A stretch of 64,000 nt of DNA from Paenibacillus sp. J2TS4 (GTDB lineage Bacteria; Bacillota; Bacilli; Paenibacillales; NBRC-103111). The stretch is taken from contig NZ_BOSH01000001.1 of NCBI RefSeq assembly GCF_018403245.1, forward strand, positions 868,001 to 932,000. The letters run 5' to 3'. Below are positions 9,753-18,632 of this stretch, piece by piece. Both the position numbers and the translations under genes were made by a program. The stretch's first letter is position 1; every line of letters starts with the position of its first letter. The notes under the pieces were generated by a model, which had not been told where the DNA came from, did no database searches, and saw nothing but the letters and a program-made list of their open reading frames with translations.

Positions 9753-9832
9753 CTCTATCTCCTCCGGAATCCATCAGCATTGTCCTTCTACAAGAGGACA
9801 ACCTCATTGTAGCCTAAAAAAGACCTGGAGAC

Positions 9833-9864
9833 AAAAAAATTAGCTCTCCGGCGAGAGCTAATTT
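9833..9864 (-). terminator. Terminator of the GNAT gene
   Basis: Minus-strand stem (ATTAGCTCTC/GAGAGCTAAT) with a CGCC/GGCG-type tetraloop, followed on the minus strand by a T run (A7 on the plus strand). It lies 57 nt after the GNAT stop. Confidence 0.8.
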
Positions 9865-9920
9865 GTCGTATGGCACCAGAGGCCATCTATATTATTATAA
9901 AATCTGCATAAATCCAAAGG

Positions 9921-11057
9921 CTACACGTAATTCAACCCCGCATCATAAGGGAACGGGATCGGGAACAGGGAAGCGAGCCGTCCTTTGAGCGGTTCGGGAG
10001 CGTCGATCTCCGGGTCCGGATCGAAGAAGAGGGAGATCGTTTCCTGAACGGATAACGTTGCGGCTGAACCATCCAAAGAGACATGGGTCCCGCCATTCTC
10101 CAGCCTCTTGATTTGCAGCGCCGCTGCCGTCTTGGCATCGACAGACATGAGGTAGGGGCGGAGTTCATCCAGCAGTCTTTCCGGATCGGTAATACAGATC
10201 GTTCCATTGGCTTTGCCGGTCTTCCGGGGAAGTCCCTCGAGTGCGGCGACCAACTGCTCTTCATGCCAAGGAACCGGGATCGTTAATTGCTTCATTCCGT
10301 AAGCCTGAGCCGCGTAATTCAGCAGCGCAGGTATGGCATCGGCTGCGCCTCCCCATTCAAACAGGTGCGGTCCGCGTTTCGGATTATCCAGATACGGAAT
10401 TCCGACTACCGCAAAGGCAAGCAGATCGCCGTCAGCCTTCTGAGCGACGACGACTTTATGAGTAAGCTTGAAGCAGCTGCTTAGCGCATTCGCATGAATC
10501 AGTCCGGCTAAATCCCAGAGGCTCTGTTCATAACGGCTGAAGCGGCCTCTGGCCAGCTTGTGCAACCGGAACCAGTCGGTCGGGGCAAGCTCACGTACGA
10601 TGGCCCCTTCCGGAAGTGAACTGGAGGGGAAAGGCTGTCCTTCCTCCCATTGGTAATGATGGACTTGACCGAAAGTATGGCAGCCTGCACGGGTGTATAG
10701 CGATCGCCCTCCCGAGACAAGAAGGAGCGGGGCGCCTGCCTTGTTCATATGATCGAAGATGAGCGCCAATATTTCACTGGCCGTTCCTCTTCCCCGGTAA
10801 TCCGGGTGGGTGCATACGGAACCGAGAGAATAGGCGGGCAGTTTTGCCTCGCCGATGCGCAGCACAACGGGAACGAGACCCATGAACGATACGAGCTTGC
10901 CATCGTCAAAAGCGCCGTACGATTGTCCGAGCGGCTCCGAGAATACGTGGGAAAAAGCGGTTTGCATCGAACCTTGCTCGGAATCGCGAAAGATGGAATC
11001 GGAAAGCTTCGCCGCTTCATCTAATTCCTTCTGGGTTAATAAACAACGAATTTCCAT
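9921..11057 (-). CDS. GNAT N-acetyltransferase
   Basis: A 378-residue protein. The N-terminal half has a GNAT fold with the acetyl-CoA motif VCTHPDYRGRGTASEILALI around residue 85. The C-terminal half contains a second, more divergent GNAT-like or sterol-carrier-like region, an arrangement seen in Eis-type and YkkB-like acetyltransferases. The substrate cannot be inferred. AGGAGGC lies just upstream of the ATG. A palindromic, weakly cre-like sequence (11083-11096) occurs before the start. Confidence 0.75.
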   Translation of the reverse strand: MEIRCLLTQKELDEAAKLSDSIFRDSEQGSMQTAFSHVFSEPLGQSYGAFDDGKLVSFMGLVPVVLRIGEAKLPAYSLGSVCTHPDYRGRGTASEILALIFDHMNKAGAPLLLVSGGRSLYTRAGCHTFGQVHHYQWEEGQPFPSSSLPEGAIVRELAPTDWFRLHKLARGRFSRYEQSLWDLAGLIHANALSSCFKLTHKVVVAQKADGDLLAFAVVGIPYLDNPKRGPHLFEWGGAADAIPALLNYAAQAYGMKQLTIPVPWHEEQLVAALEGLPRKTGKANGTICITDPERLLDELRPYLMSVDAKTAAALQIKRLENGGTHVSLDGSAATLSVQETISLFFDPDPEIDAPEPLKGRLASLFPIPFPYDAGLNYV

Positions 11058-11289
11058 AAATACGCCTCCTAAATGACTATTGCCGCAAACGCTTTCGTCT
11101 CCCCAAGATGCAGCTTCCGGCCCTGCCCGCGAATTGGTAACCGTCTCGTTTTGCCCGTTAACGTGTAAGGCCAGGATAAGACTAGAAATTAACGAGGACG
11201 ATGAAGATTAACGAAGGATCAACAGTACCTCGTAGGCTAAGCGTCCTATTGCGGTGAGGCACAATAACGTCAAATACAAAAACAAAACG

Positions 11290-11362
11290 CTGGAATGAGG
11301 GCCGTCCGTGGAAAGATTGGAATATCACGACCGATTTGACGATTTGCGGAGTCTCATTCCAG
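11290..11362. repeat. 10-bp inverted repeat in a 397-nt spacer
   Basis: CTGGAATGAG (11290-11299) and CTCATTCCAG (11353-11362) are perfect inverted repeats 53 nt apart. The rest of the spacer 11058-11454 holds nothing I can identify as a gene. Confidence 0.3.
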
Positions 11363-11454
11363 ATTGTAACATATTTATGGCCTGTCATGGATCAATACAG
11401 GCTTAATATTTCTTCGGTCAGCTAGCTGTGTCACCGAACTGTACGCATGGACGC

Positions 11455-13032
11455 CTATACAGCCCGGATCGTTGGCCAAGCCAGTTCGATTCCCTCTGCC
11501 GTCAGCAGCCGTTGATAATCCTCGAGCAGTGCGGAGTCGCTGCGGACCTGGCGCGGGCGGACCTGGCGGTCCAGGCTGAATGCCGCCAAATAACCGGCAG
11601 CTTCCCCGATATTCCATTCGACCGGATGCAGTCGGTAGCAGCCGTTCGTAATATGGGTCACCCCCAGATTCTTGCAGGCGGGCAGCAAGTTGTTGACCCG
11701 GATCGGCAGGAGACTGCCGAGTGGAATCTGGAACGGCAGGCTGGAAATGTCGATATAGTGCCGCAGCGCCGTACTCGGATGGAGATCGATCCGATAGCAT
11801 CCGATTCCGACGGAATCGGCGAATTCGGCTGCCCGGCCGTTGTCGCTGCAAGCGGCGCTGACGTGCTGTTCGAGCACGGTAAACTCCGCTTTAATTCGCC
11901 GTGATTCACGAATGTAAGGATATAAGGCGAGACCGTCCTCGCTGTTAGTTACGTCTCCGCGAAGCCTCAGCCCGGGATAGCCCTGCTTGCCATCTGGACG
12001 GGGAGCTTCTGTCTGCAGCCAGTACAGCAAAGACAGACTGAGCTGTTTCGCGGCTTCCAAATGCTTTTGCTTCTCCTCCGGGCTGACATCGATGATCGGT
12101 CCGAGCCAATAATCGTTGGCCGGCCAGTTAACCAACGAGATATCCCCGGGGAAGGTTCCCGGTACGAAATGGTTCTTGTCAATAATTCTCCGGTAAACCC
12201 AAAGCGGGAATTTGTTGCCGTCCCCAGGAAACAGAGCGTAGGTGACCGGCTCGAGAGTATGGGGTCGGACTCCGGCAAAGCTGAGCTGCTTATCCGGCCA
12301 GAAGTCGGCTTTATATTGATTCCAGAAATCATAATCTCGGGGCTTTTCTATCGTATGATCTTCCCCTTCCACATAATCCATCGCAAAGCAGTGCGTGAAC
12401 GACTGCATATCCATAGGATCCGCCGGTCCGTCCAGGGCGTGAGGCTCGCCGGTGTCCTGCTTCGATTCCGAGCCGGTCACATACTCGACTCCGGCCAAGG
12501 GCAGGACATCTCCACATTCCGTTGCGTCGAGAAAATATTGGGCCGTCAGTTCCATTCGCGATCCCGTATCGAGATGGCGGACAGTCACAGAGACTACCTC
12601 ATCGCCATCGGTCCGGGCGCTTTCCGGCTGCATCCGGGTCAGCACCTTCAACCGGCCGCTGTGAATATAGGGAGCCAGCATCTGCTCGATAACGGCCCAG
12701 GCGGCCCGGGGTTCATGGCTGATCCGGCTGACGTTGGCGCTGCCCGGATTCCAATGACGGATGGCTCGAGCCTCGGCCGTAAGCGGAAAATGGTCGCGAT
12801 AATATTGACGGACCCCGTCGCGGAACCGGCGGTAGCTTCTCGTACAGCCGAAGCTTTCGATCCACGGATGCTCATCGGGCGGTACAGCCTGGCTCGTTAA
12901 TTGCCCGCCAATCCAAATCGTTTCCTCCGTCATAATGACGTTCTTTCCCATCCTCGCAGCGGCCAAAGCTGCGGCGCATCCACCTGTGCTTCCGCCGATA
13001 ATGACAATGTCTGCATTCATTTCCTTATTCAA
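11455..13032 (-). CDS. FAD-dependent oxidoreductase (FAD_oxidored family)
   Basis: A 525-residue flavoprotein. The N-terminal FAD motif is ADIVIIGGSTGGCAAALAAARMGK, followed by EETIWIGGQLTSQAV, typical of the PF12831 family often annotated as FAD-dependent oxidoreductase or xanthan-lyase-like. A later ATECGDVLPLAGVEY and the C-terminal LLPACKNLGVTHITNGCYRLHPVEWNIGEAAG are also characteristic. Members often sit in sugar-catabolic loci, but the substrate is unknown. The TTG at 13032 is chosen because GGGAGGGTG lies about 6 nt before it; the next in-frame ATG is four codons in and too distant. It runs divergently from the sulfoquinovosidase, so a role in the SQ locus is possible but not supported by a shared operator. 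Confidence 0.8.
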   Translation of the reverse strand: MNKEMNADIVIIGGSTGGCAAALAAARMGKNVIMTEETIWIGGQLTSQAVPPDEHPWIESFGCTRSYRRFRDGVRQYYRDHFPLTAEARAIRHWNPGSANVSRISHEPRAAWAVIEQMLAPYIHSGRLKVLTRMQPESARTDGDEVVSVTVRHLDTGSRMELTAQYFLDATECGDVLPLAGVEYVTGSESKQDTGEPHALDGPADPMDMQSFTHCFAMDYVEGEDHTIEKPRDYDFWNQYKADFWPDKQLSFAGVRPHTLEPVTYALFPGDGNKFPLWVYRRIIDKNHFVPGTFPGDISLVNWPANDYWLGPIIDVSPEEKQKHLEAAKQLSLSLLYWLQTEAPRPDGKQGYPGLRLRGDVTNSEDGLALYPYIRESRRIKAEFTVLEQHVSAACSDNGRAAEFADSVGIGCYRIDLHPSTALRHYIDISSLPFQIPLGSLLPIRVNNLLPACKNLGVTHITNGCYRLHPVEWNIGEAAGYLAAFSLDRQVRPRQVRSDSALLEDYQRLLTAEGIELAWPTIRAV

Positions 13033-13133
13033 ATCGGCACCCTCCCTTAGTTTAAATACGATTTACTCTATTGTAATGATAAAGCGAACAAGCTGAAAGT
13101 GAGGTTCATGACTTTTTGTGGTACTCTGATAGC

Positions 13134-13280
13134 TTAGTGCGTTCCCGGCAGATGCCGGGGCCTGTGCTTTTCACGGTATTGCCCCGGCGTCATTCCGGTA
13201 TGCTTCTTAAAAACACGTACAAAGTAAGGGGACTTGTTCTACAGCATGCTTCATCCACAAATCGCAGCCTCCTGAAATCA
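13134..13280 (-). pseudogene. Remnant of an AraC-family regulator (C-terminal HTH)
   Basis: On the minus strand, codons from 13235 down to a TAA at 13134-13136 read SPYFVRVFKKHTGMTPGQYR plus 12 more residues, a textbook AraC signature. A TAG stands immediately upstream in that frame, and the adjacent frame continues with DFRRLRFVDEA, as expected if a frameshift had broken the second helix. No start or first HTH remains. It is the decayed end of a regulator gene between the FAD oxidoreductase and the SQ locus. Confidence 0.7.
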
Positions 13281-13398
13281 TCTGGATAAAAGGGGCAATG
13301 ACCCGGTGAAATCTGTATCCATAGTGACATTATCTCAGAAAAGTTATGGGATGACCTTATCACAGCCCAGCCCAATAACATCACTTTAAAAAGAACTA

Positions 13399-13450
13399 TT
13401 GACACTGCTATAGGGATATACTAAAATCTTAAACATCATGATGTTATTAT
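13399..13450 (+). promoter_or_regulatory. SigA promoter with palindromic operator, upstream of the sulfoquinovosidase
   Basis: TTGACA (13399-13404), a 17-nt spacer and TAAAAT (13422-13427) form a good housekeeping promoter. Three nt downstream is the perfect palindrome AACATCATGATGTT (13432-13445), inside a 20-bp stretch (13431-13450) repeated exactly before the binding-protein gene at 18671-18690. Its position over the transcription start suggests repression, most likely by the locus GntR protein. Confidence 0.8.
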
Positions 13451-13608
13451 CTTTTGATGAGAAAAATAGCTTTAGTCTTTTTTGGAGAAAAGAAGGATGA
13501 GATGAAGAGGCATTTGAAATTTATCCTTATAGGCAAACAATGTCCGTCTGGATAAAAGAAAAAATCTCTGTAAGCGGTTTGAAAAAAGTGGAGCAGGGGG
13601 TAGCAAGC

Positions 13609-15624
13609 ATGGGTTTTCAGGTTCGCGATCATGAGGGACGGCTGACGGTGGAACTGGATGGTCGGGAAATCATCCGGCATTCCCGGACAGAGCCTTGGAT
13701 TTATGCAGGGCATGGAGAAGGTCAGTACGATATGTACCGGGGGAACTTCAGCATTAGCGACCGGCTTGGGGAAAAGCTGGCTTTGATCGACTACATTGTA
13801 GAGTCATCCGGGAGCGAGGGAGCGCGCGTTACATTTTCCAGATCCGGGCTAAATTCTCTCACTGTTCTCTTTGGGCAGGAAAACGGCCGGGCTGTTATTC
13901 GTTTTACAGGGAATACGGATAGAATGAATCGCCTTTGGCTGAGGCTCGCGGCGGAGGAAAGAGAGCATGTCTATGGCTGCGGAGAGCAGTTCTCCCATTT
14001 TGACTTGCGCGGCAAAAATTTTCCGCTATGGACGTCGGAGCAAGGAGTCGGCCGGAATAAAGATACGTACGTCACCTTTCTGGCCGATAAGGAAGACCGG
14101 GCGGGCGGCGATTATTACTGGACTTTTTTTCCACAGCCGACCTTCGTGTCCAGCCGCAAATATTATTGTCATGTCGATGATAGCGCCTACATGGACTTTG
14201 ATTTCCGGAATGCAAATTATCACGAGCTGCATATCTGGAATATTCCCGAGAAGCTTGTGCTGGAGACGGCGGATACCTATGTCGGCCTTCTCCGGAAGCT
14301 GACGGCATATTTCGGGCGCCAGCCCGAGCTGCCCGATTGGGTCTATGAAGGGGTATGGATTGGCGTGCAGGGCGGCACGGAGGTCGTGCTGAGCAAGCTG
14401 GACCACGCCCTGTCCAAAGGTTTGAAGGTAAGCGGAATATGGGCACAGGATTGGCAAGGAGTCCGCTATACTTCGTTCGGCAAACGGCTGATGTGGAATT
14501 GGATCTGGAATCGCGAGCTTTATCCCGGTCTGGATGAAGAGATTGTCAAGCTTCGTGAGAAGGGCATCAAGTTTCTTGGCTATATTAACCCTTACGTCGC
14601 TGTGGAAGGGCATTTATTCAAGGAAGCGAGCGAGGGAGGATTTCTGGCGAAAGATACTCAGGGAGAAGATTATTTGGTCGATTTCGGCGAATTCTATGCC
14701 GGCATCGTCGACTTCACAAACCCGAAGGCGTGTGAATGGTATAAAAAGGTCATTAAAGAAAACATGATCCAGTTTGGCTTGTCCGGCTGGATGGCTGATT
14801 TCGGGGAATATTTGCCTACCGATGTCGTGCTTCATAATGGGGCTCCGGCGGAATGGATGCATAATGCCTGGCCCGCCATTTGGGCCGGATTGAATCGCGA
14901 GGCCATTGAGGAAGCCGGCAAGCTGGACGAAGTGACTTTCTTCATGAGGGCCGGATATACGGGCAGCCAGAAATATTGCACGATGATGTGGGCTGGAGAC
15001 CAGAATGTCGACTGGAGTCTCGACGATGGCCTCGCTTCCGTCATCCCGGCGGCATTGTCGCTCGCCATGACCGGCTGCGGACTGCATCACAGCGATATCG
15101 GCGGATACACGACCTTGTTCGGCATGAAGCGGACGAAGGAGCTGTTCATGCGTTGGGCCGAACATAGCGCTTTCACTCCGCTGATGCGCACGCATGAGGG
15201 CAACCGCCCCGACGATAATTGGCAGTTCGATTCGGATGACGAGACTCTTTTGCATTTTGCGCGGATGAGCCGAGTCTATGTCGCTTTGCGATCGTACCTG
15301 AAGGCGGCGGTGAAAGAAAACGCCGAATCCGGAGTGCCCGTCATGCGTCCATTGTTCCTTCATTATGAAGCGGACGAGCGCGTCTATTCGATCCAATATC
15401 AATATTTGCTGGGGCGGGATTTGCTCGTCGCTCCGGTCATTGAGGAAGAAAAGTCGGCCTGGGCCGTATATTTGCCCGAGGATCATTGGATCCATCTGTG
15501 GACCGGCAAATCTTATTGGGGCGGCGATGTCGAAGTGGAAGCTCCGGTCGGACAACCCCCGGTATTTTACCGCGCGGACTCCAGCTATGCAGCGCTGTTT
15601 GAAGCTTTGCGCTCGTTGGAATAA
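13609..15624 (+). CDS. yihQ: Sulfoquinovosidase (GH31, YihQ-like)
   Basis: GH31 retaining glycosidase that cleaves sulfoquinovosyl glycosides such as SQ-glycerol. The sequence follows the E. coli YihQ sequence as I remember it, with a constant offset of 8 for every key residue. The nucleophile is D397 in MADFGEYLPTD (E. coli D405). The acid/base is D464 in AGDQNVDWS (D472). The sulfonate-binding residues are Q280, R293 and W296 in AQDWQG and SFGKRLMWNW (Q288, R301, W304). These residues separate SQases from ordinary alpha-glucosidases. There is no signal peptide, so it should act in the cytosol after uptake. I chose the ATG at 13609 (CAGGGGGT upstream) because its N-terminus aligns with YihQ; a 23-residue longer frame from 13540 has a poor ribosome site. 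Confidence 0.93.
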   Translation: MGFQVRDHEGRLTVELDGREIIRHSRTEPWIYAGHGEGQYDMYRGNFSISDRLGEKLALIDYIVESSGSEGARVTFSRSGLNSLTVLFGQENGRAVIRFTGNTDRMNRLWLRLAAEEREHVYGCGEQFSHFDLRGKNFPLWTSEQGVGRNKDTYVTFLADKEDRAGGDYYWTFFPQPTFVSSRKYYCHVDDSAYMDFDFRNANYHELHIWNIPEKLVLETADTYVGLLRKLTAYFGRQPELPDWVYEGVWIGVQGGTEVVLSKLDHALSKGLKVSGIWAQDWQGVRYTSFGKRLMWNWIWNRELYPGLDEEIVKLREKGIKFLGYINPYVAVEGHLFKEASEGGFLAKDTQGEDYLVDFGEFYAGIVDFTNPKACEWYKKVIKENMIQFGLSGWMADFGEYLPTDVVLHNGAPAEWMHNAWPAIWAGLNREAIEEAGKLDEVTFFMRAGYTGSQKYCTMMWAGDQNVDWSLDDGLASVIPAALSLAMTGCGLHHSDIGGYTTLFGMKRTKELFMRWAEHSAFTPLMRTHEGNRPDDNWQFDSDDETLLHFARMSRVYVALRSYLKAAVKENAESGVPVMRPLFLHYEADERVYSIQYQYLLGRDLLVAPVIEEEKSAWAVYLPEDHWIHLWTGKSYWGGDVEVEAPVGQPPVFYRADSSYAALFEALRSLE

Positions 15625-15651
15625 GCCCGGGATGCGTCGAGCTTCTGAGAT

Positions 15652-16185
15652 AGGGTGCATAACTGCGCTTTATTGGTGGGAGGGCAAATGGACGGAATTA
15701 TGCGCTCTCCCGGTACGCCGGCGCGCGTTGCGGACTGACGGTATGCGCAATGGTCAGTCAGGCGAGCCTCAGAGCTTCATTGGCTCAAAAGGGCTAAAGG
15801 ATGCAATAGTGCTTTCTCCCGGTGCGCGTTGCAGCACTGGCGCCATGGGAATGGTCAGCCGGGTAAACATCTGTGCTGCATTGACCCAAAAGGGCGAAAG
15901 AATGAAATTAGGGTTACGCACTCCATTGGCTTATTAGGGTGAAGGGATGGAATAAGGTGCAAAAATGCACTCCGTTTTCGGCGATTATTAGTTTAGATCG
16001 GATGGGGTGCAAAAATGCTCTTTAATCTTGTATTTTTTGCAAAAATGCGAATTTCTTCAGAATTAAGGTGCACAAACGCGCTCTATTGGCTCAAAAGCGA
16101 AAAAGGACGAAATTAGGGTGTACAAATGCACTCTAATGATCTGAAGGGAAAGATGAATTAAAAGTCCATTGTACTCTATTGGCCG
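15652..16185. repeat. Degenerate ~45-50-bp tandem repeat array (GTGCA type), about 11 copies
   Basis: The spacer between the SQase and the creatinase-fold gene is non-coding and built from diverged units. Each carries a core like GGTGCAAAAATGCACTC followed by TATTGGCTCAAAAGG and an A/G-rich tail ending in GGAATTAGG. Core positions are near 15664, 15701, 15770, 15810, 15872, 15917, 15966, 16016, 16046, 16077, 16127 and 16170, so spacing is mostly 43-50 nt with some shortened units. The GTGCA...TGCAC core is itself an inverted repeat. Confidence 0.7.
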
Positions 16186-16284
16186 GATCAGGTGATGTGA
16201 AATCTGGCAAGAGATATTAGAAGATGCGAGCTCAGATGACGAGATGCAACCTGATGATAGACCAAGTAATCATAGCCAAGTAAT

Positions 16285-16350
16285 GCCAGGCCAGCGATGC
16301 CAGGCCAGTGATGCCAGGCCAGTGATGATAAGCCAAGTGATGAGGCCACG
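16285..16350. repeat. 14-bp tandem repeat (GCCAGGCCAGTGAT)
   Basis: Three head-to-tail 14-bp units occupy 16285-16326; the first differs by one base. Degenerate copies with AAGCCAAGTGAT and GGCCACGTGAT follow to about 16350. It lies just upstream of the creatinase-fold gene. No coding frame is conserved through it. Confidence 0.75.
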
Positions 16351-16418
16351 TGATGAAAGCCAGCACTTATGCTAGACGATAACGCTACGCCCGCAGACGA
16401 GATGGGGGAAAACTTCTT

Positions 16419-17525
16419 ATGATGAACCAACAATATAATGACGAATTCAGCGAACGAGTAGCCGCTCTGCGCTCGGCAATGGAGGAAGAAGGCGTCGAGG
16501 CGGTCCAGATAGCATTGCAAAAAAACGTATCCTGGCTTACCGGAGGGAGAAGCCACGTCAATACGGCATCAGAGGCCGCCTGCAGCCTGCTGCTCGTCAC
16601 AAGCCGGACGTGTCATCTGCTCGTCAATAACATCGAGGCCAGGAGATTGCTTGATGAGGAAACTGCCGCCCCGGACTTCGAGCAGAAGGTGGAGCTGCAG
16701 ATTTGGCCCTGGAGCTCGCCGCAACAGCGAGGAAGCCTCGTGAAAGAGCTGACGGAAGGGATGACGTGCGTCCGTACCGATGCCGAGCTGGAGGCTATTT
16801 TCCTCCGGTTGAGAACAGCGGTTCGACCGGAGGAGCTGAAGGCGTGGCGGACGCTGGGCCGCCTTACGGGGGAAGCCATCGAGCAGGCCGCGCAGAAGCT
16901 CAGGAGAGGGCAATCGGAGTTCGCCATCGCCGGTTTGCTTGCCAGCGAATGCTGGGAGCGCGGCCTGGAGCCGATTGTGAATCTGATCGCGGTGGACGAG
17001 CGCATCTTCACGCGAAGGCACCCGCTGCCGACGGCCAAGACACTGGACGCTTACGCGATGCTGGTCGTCTGCGCCCGGCAGAACGGGCGAATCGCCTCGG
17101 CTACCCGGCTGGTCCACTTCGGGGAGCCCTCCGCCAGGCTGAAGCGCAAGCATAACGCCGTAGTCGAAATCGATGCGCGTATCATCGATGCGACCCGGGG
17201 CGGCCGTACTCTGGGAGAGCTGTACGGCGAATTGGAGGGCTATTATCGCGAGGCCGGTTTTGCCGAGGAAATCGCCTTTCATCATCAGGGCGGCTTGACG
17301 GGTTACGCCAGCCGGGAACGGATCGCGACTCCGGGGGATGCCTATCCGGTAGCATCGTCCTCGATTTACGCCTGGAATCCGTCTATTGCCGGAGTCAAGT
17401 CGGAGGATACGATCTTCGTAGGTGAGGATGGAAATGAAATATTGACAGGAACGGGGCTCTTTCCGCAAATGGAAGTGGTCGTCGGAGGCCGTGTCTGGAG
17501 CCGTCCGGGTATCCTTATCCGATGA
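16419..17525 (+). CDS. M24/creatinase-fold (pita-bread) protein lacking most metal ligands
   Basis: A 368-residue protein with the two-domain architecture of the aminopeptidase P/prolidase/creatinase family. In the C-terminal domain the usual Asp ligands of the M24 dimetal site are replaced: the segment LVVCARQNGRIASATRLV has Val and Ser where D-x10-D is expected. The first Glu ligand is Asn (YAWNPS). The active-site His (AFHHQGG) and the last Glu (GVKSEDT) remain. This resembles creatinase, a non-metallo member of the fold, more than a peptidase. GGGGGAAAA precedes the start. Its stop overlaps the ATG of the BASS transporter, so the two are translationally coupled. Its role in the SQ locus is unknown. 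Confidence 0.75.
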   Translation: MMNQQYNDEFSERVAALRSAMEEEGVEAVQIALQKNVSWLTGGRSHVNTASEAACSLLLVTSRTCHLLVNNIEARRLLDEETAAPDFEQKVELQIWPWSSPQQRGSLVKELTEGMTCVRTDAELEAIFLRLRTAVRPEELKAWRTLGRLTGEAIEQAAQKLRRGQSEFAIAGLLASECWERGLEPIVNLIAVDERIFTRRHPLPTAKTLDAYAMLVVCARQNGRIASATRLVHFGEPSARLKRKHNAVVEIDARIIDATRGGRTLGELYGELEGYYREAGFAEEIAFHHQGGLTGYASRERIATPGDAYPVASSSIYAWNPSIAGVKSEDTIFVGEDGNEILTGTGLFPQMEVVVGGRVWSRPGILIR

Positions 17526-18508
17526 AAGTGAGTGCATTGGCGGCGACCAACCGGCTGTTGGAGCGCTGGATTATTGTCATCCTGCCAGTCGTGTTATTCG
17601 CCGGATTTCAAGCCTCCGGCGCTTTAGAGCGCTACGTCCCGGCAGTGCCGTTCCTGTTCATGTACCTGACGTTCGTTTCGTCGATCAACGTGACCAAAGA
17701 GCAGTTCGCCGAGCTGCGCAGCAAGCCTTGGACCATTGTGATTCTGCTTGCTTTAGTGCATGCGGCTACGCCCTGGCTCAGCTATGGCGTGCTGAGTGTG
17801 CTGTACGGCCGCGATAATGAACTGATGCTGGGCGCACTGCTCGCTATGATCCTGCCGATCGGTGTCACCGCGATCGTCTGGGTAACGATGAGCCGGGGCA
17901 GCACGGGGATTGCGATAGGAATGGTGACCCTGGATACTCTGCTCAGTCCTTTGCTGCTTCCGCTCACGCTGTGGCTGCTGCTCGGCACTTCCGTCTCGAT
18001 AGATGCGGCAGGGCTGATTTGGGGAGTTGTCAAGCTGGTCGTCCTGCCATGTTTGGCGGGGATGCTCGTCGGCATATGGCTGCGCCGGAAGGACAGGCAG
18101 ACTCTGCGCCTTAGCCTGGGCTTGTCCTCGAAGTTGACGCTTTATGTCATCGTCTTGCTCAATGCGGCGGCGATGGCGGCATCCATAACACAATTGGCCG
18201 GCGAAGTGGTGAAGCTGGTCCTGACCGTTGGCGGCCTCATGGTGATGGGCTACGCGCTTAGCTGGGCCGCGATGCGGGCGATGAAGCTTGGCAGCGGGGC
18301 GGAAATCGCGCTGACCTATTCGGGCGGGGTCCGCAATTATACGGCGGGGATCGTTATTGCCCAACTGTATTTCACTCCGCAAGCCGCTATTCCGGTCATG
18401 ATTGCGATGCTGCTTCAGCATCCGCTCGCCCTCTTTGTGCACTTTTTGTTCTCACGCTTGAAGCAGGCGGGAACACGCTCCGCGTCGTCGGCCTCCTCGA
18501 CAGCCTGA
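17522..18508 (+). CDS. BASS-family (bile acid:Na+ symporter-like) membrane transporter
   Basis: A 328-residue integral membrane protein with nine or ten hydrophobic helices. Family signatures are GALLAMILPIGVTAIVWVTMSRG and the C-terminal ALTYSGGVRNYTAGIVIA. The start ATG overlaps the stop of the creatinase-fold gene in an ATGA, which implies coupled translation. BASS proteins and their relatives carry organic anions. Between a sulfoquinovosidase and the SQ importer, the simplest inference is export of the C3 sulfonate product (sulfolactate) or movement of a related anion. The direction and substrate are not visible in the sequence. Confidence 0.8.
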   Translation: MKVSALAATNRLLERWIIVILPVVLFAGFQASGALERYVPAVPFLFMYLTFVSSINVTKEQFAELRSKPWTIVILLALVHAATPWLSYGVLSVLYGRDNELMLGALLAMILPIGVTAIVWVTMSRGSTGIAIGMVTLDTLLSPLLLPLTLWLLLGTSVSIDAAGLIWGVVKLVVLPCLAGMLVGIWLRRKDRQTLRLSLGLSSKLTLYVIVLLNAAAMAASITQLAGEVVKLVLTVGGLMVMGYALSWAAMRAMKLGSGAEIALTYSGGVRNYTAGIVIAQLYFTPQAAIPVMIAMLLQHPLALFVHFLFSRLKQAGTRSASSASSTA

Positions 18509-18632
18509 CAGAAGCCGGCATCTCTACTGAAACGTGCGCCTTTCCGAAGGCGCGCCTTGACGGGCACGCGTTTAAGATCCGGGCAAAGGAAGAGGCCGGG
18601 CCCTCCATTTAAAATTAATTTGCAAAAATGCA

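Noticed and set aside
11083-11096. cre box before the GNAT gene
   Set aside because: CGCAAACGCTTTCG is palindromic and cre-like but fails the terminal TG/CA positions on both strands.
12061-12900. 279-codon frame antisense to the FAD oxidoreductase
   Set aside because: It is a frame shadow of a well-supported gene; no domain is recognisable and there is no ribosome site.
14614-15660. 348-codon frame antisense to the sulfoquinovosidase
   Set aside because: The composition follows the codon bias of the opposite gene and no motifs were found.
15652-16185. CRISPR array
   Set aside because: Units are degenerate along their whole length with no conserved repeat and unique spacers, and no cas genes are near.
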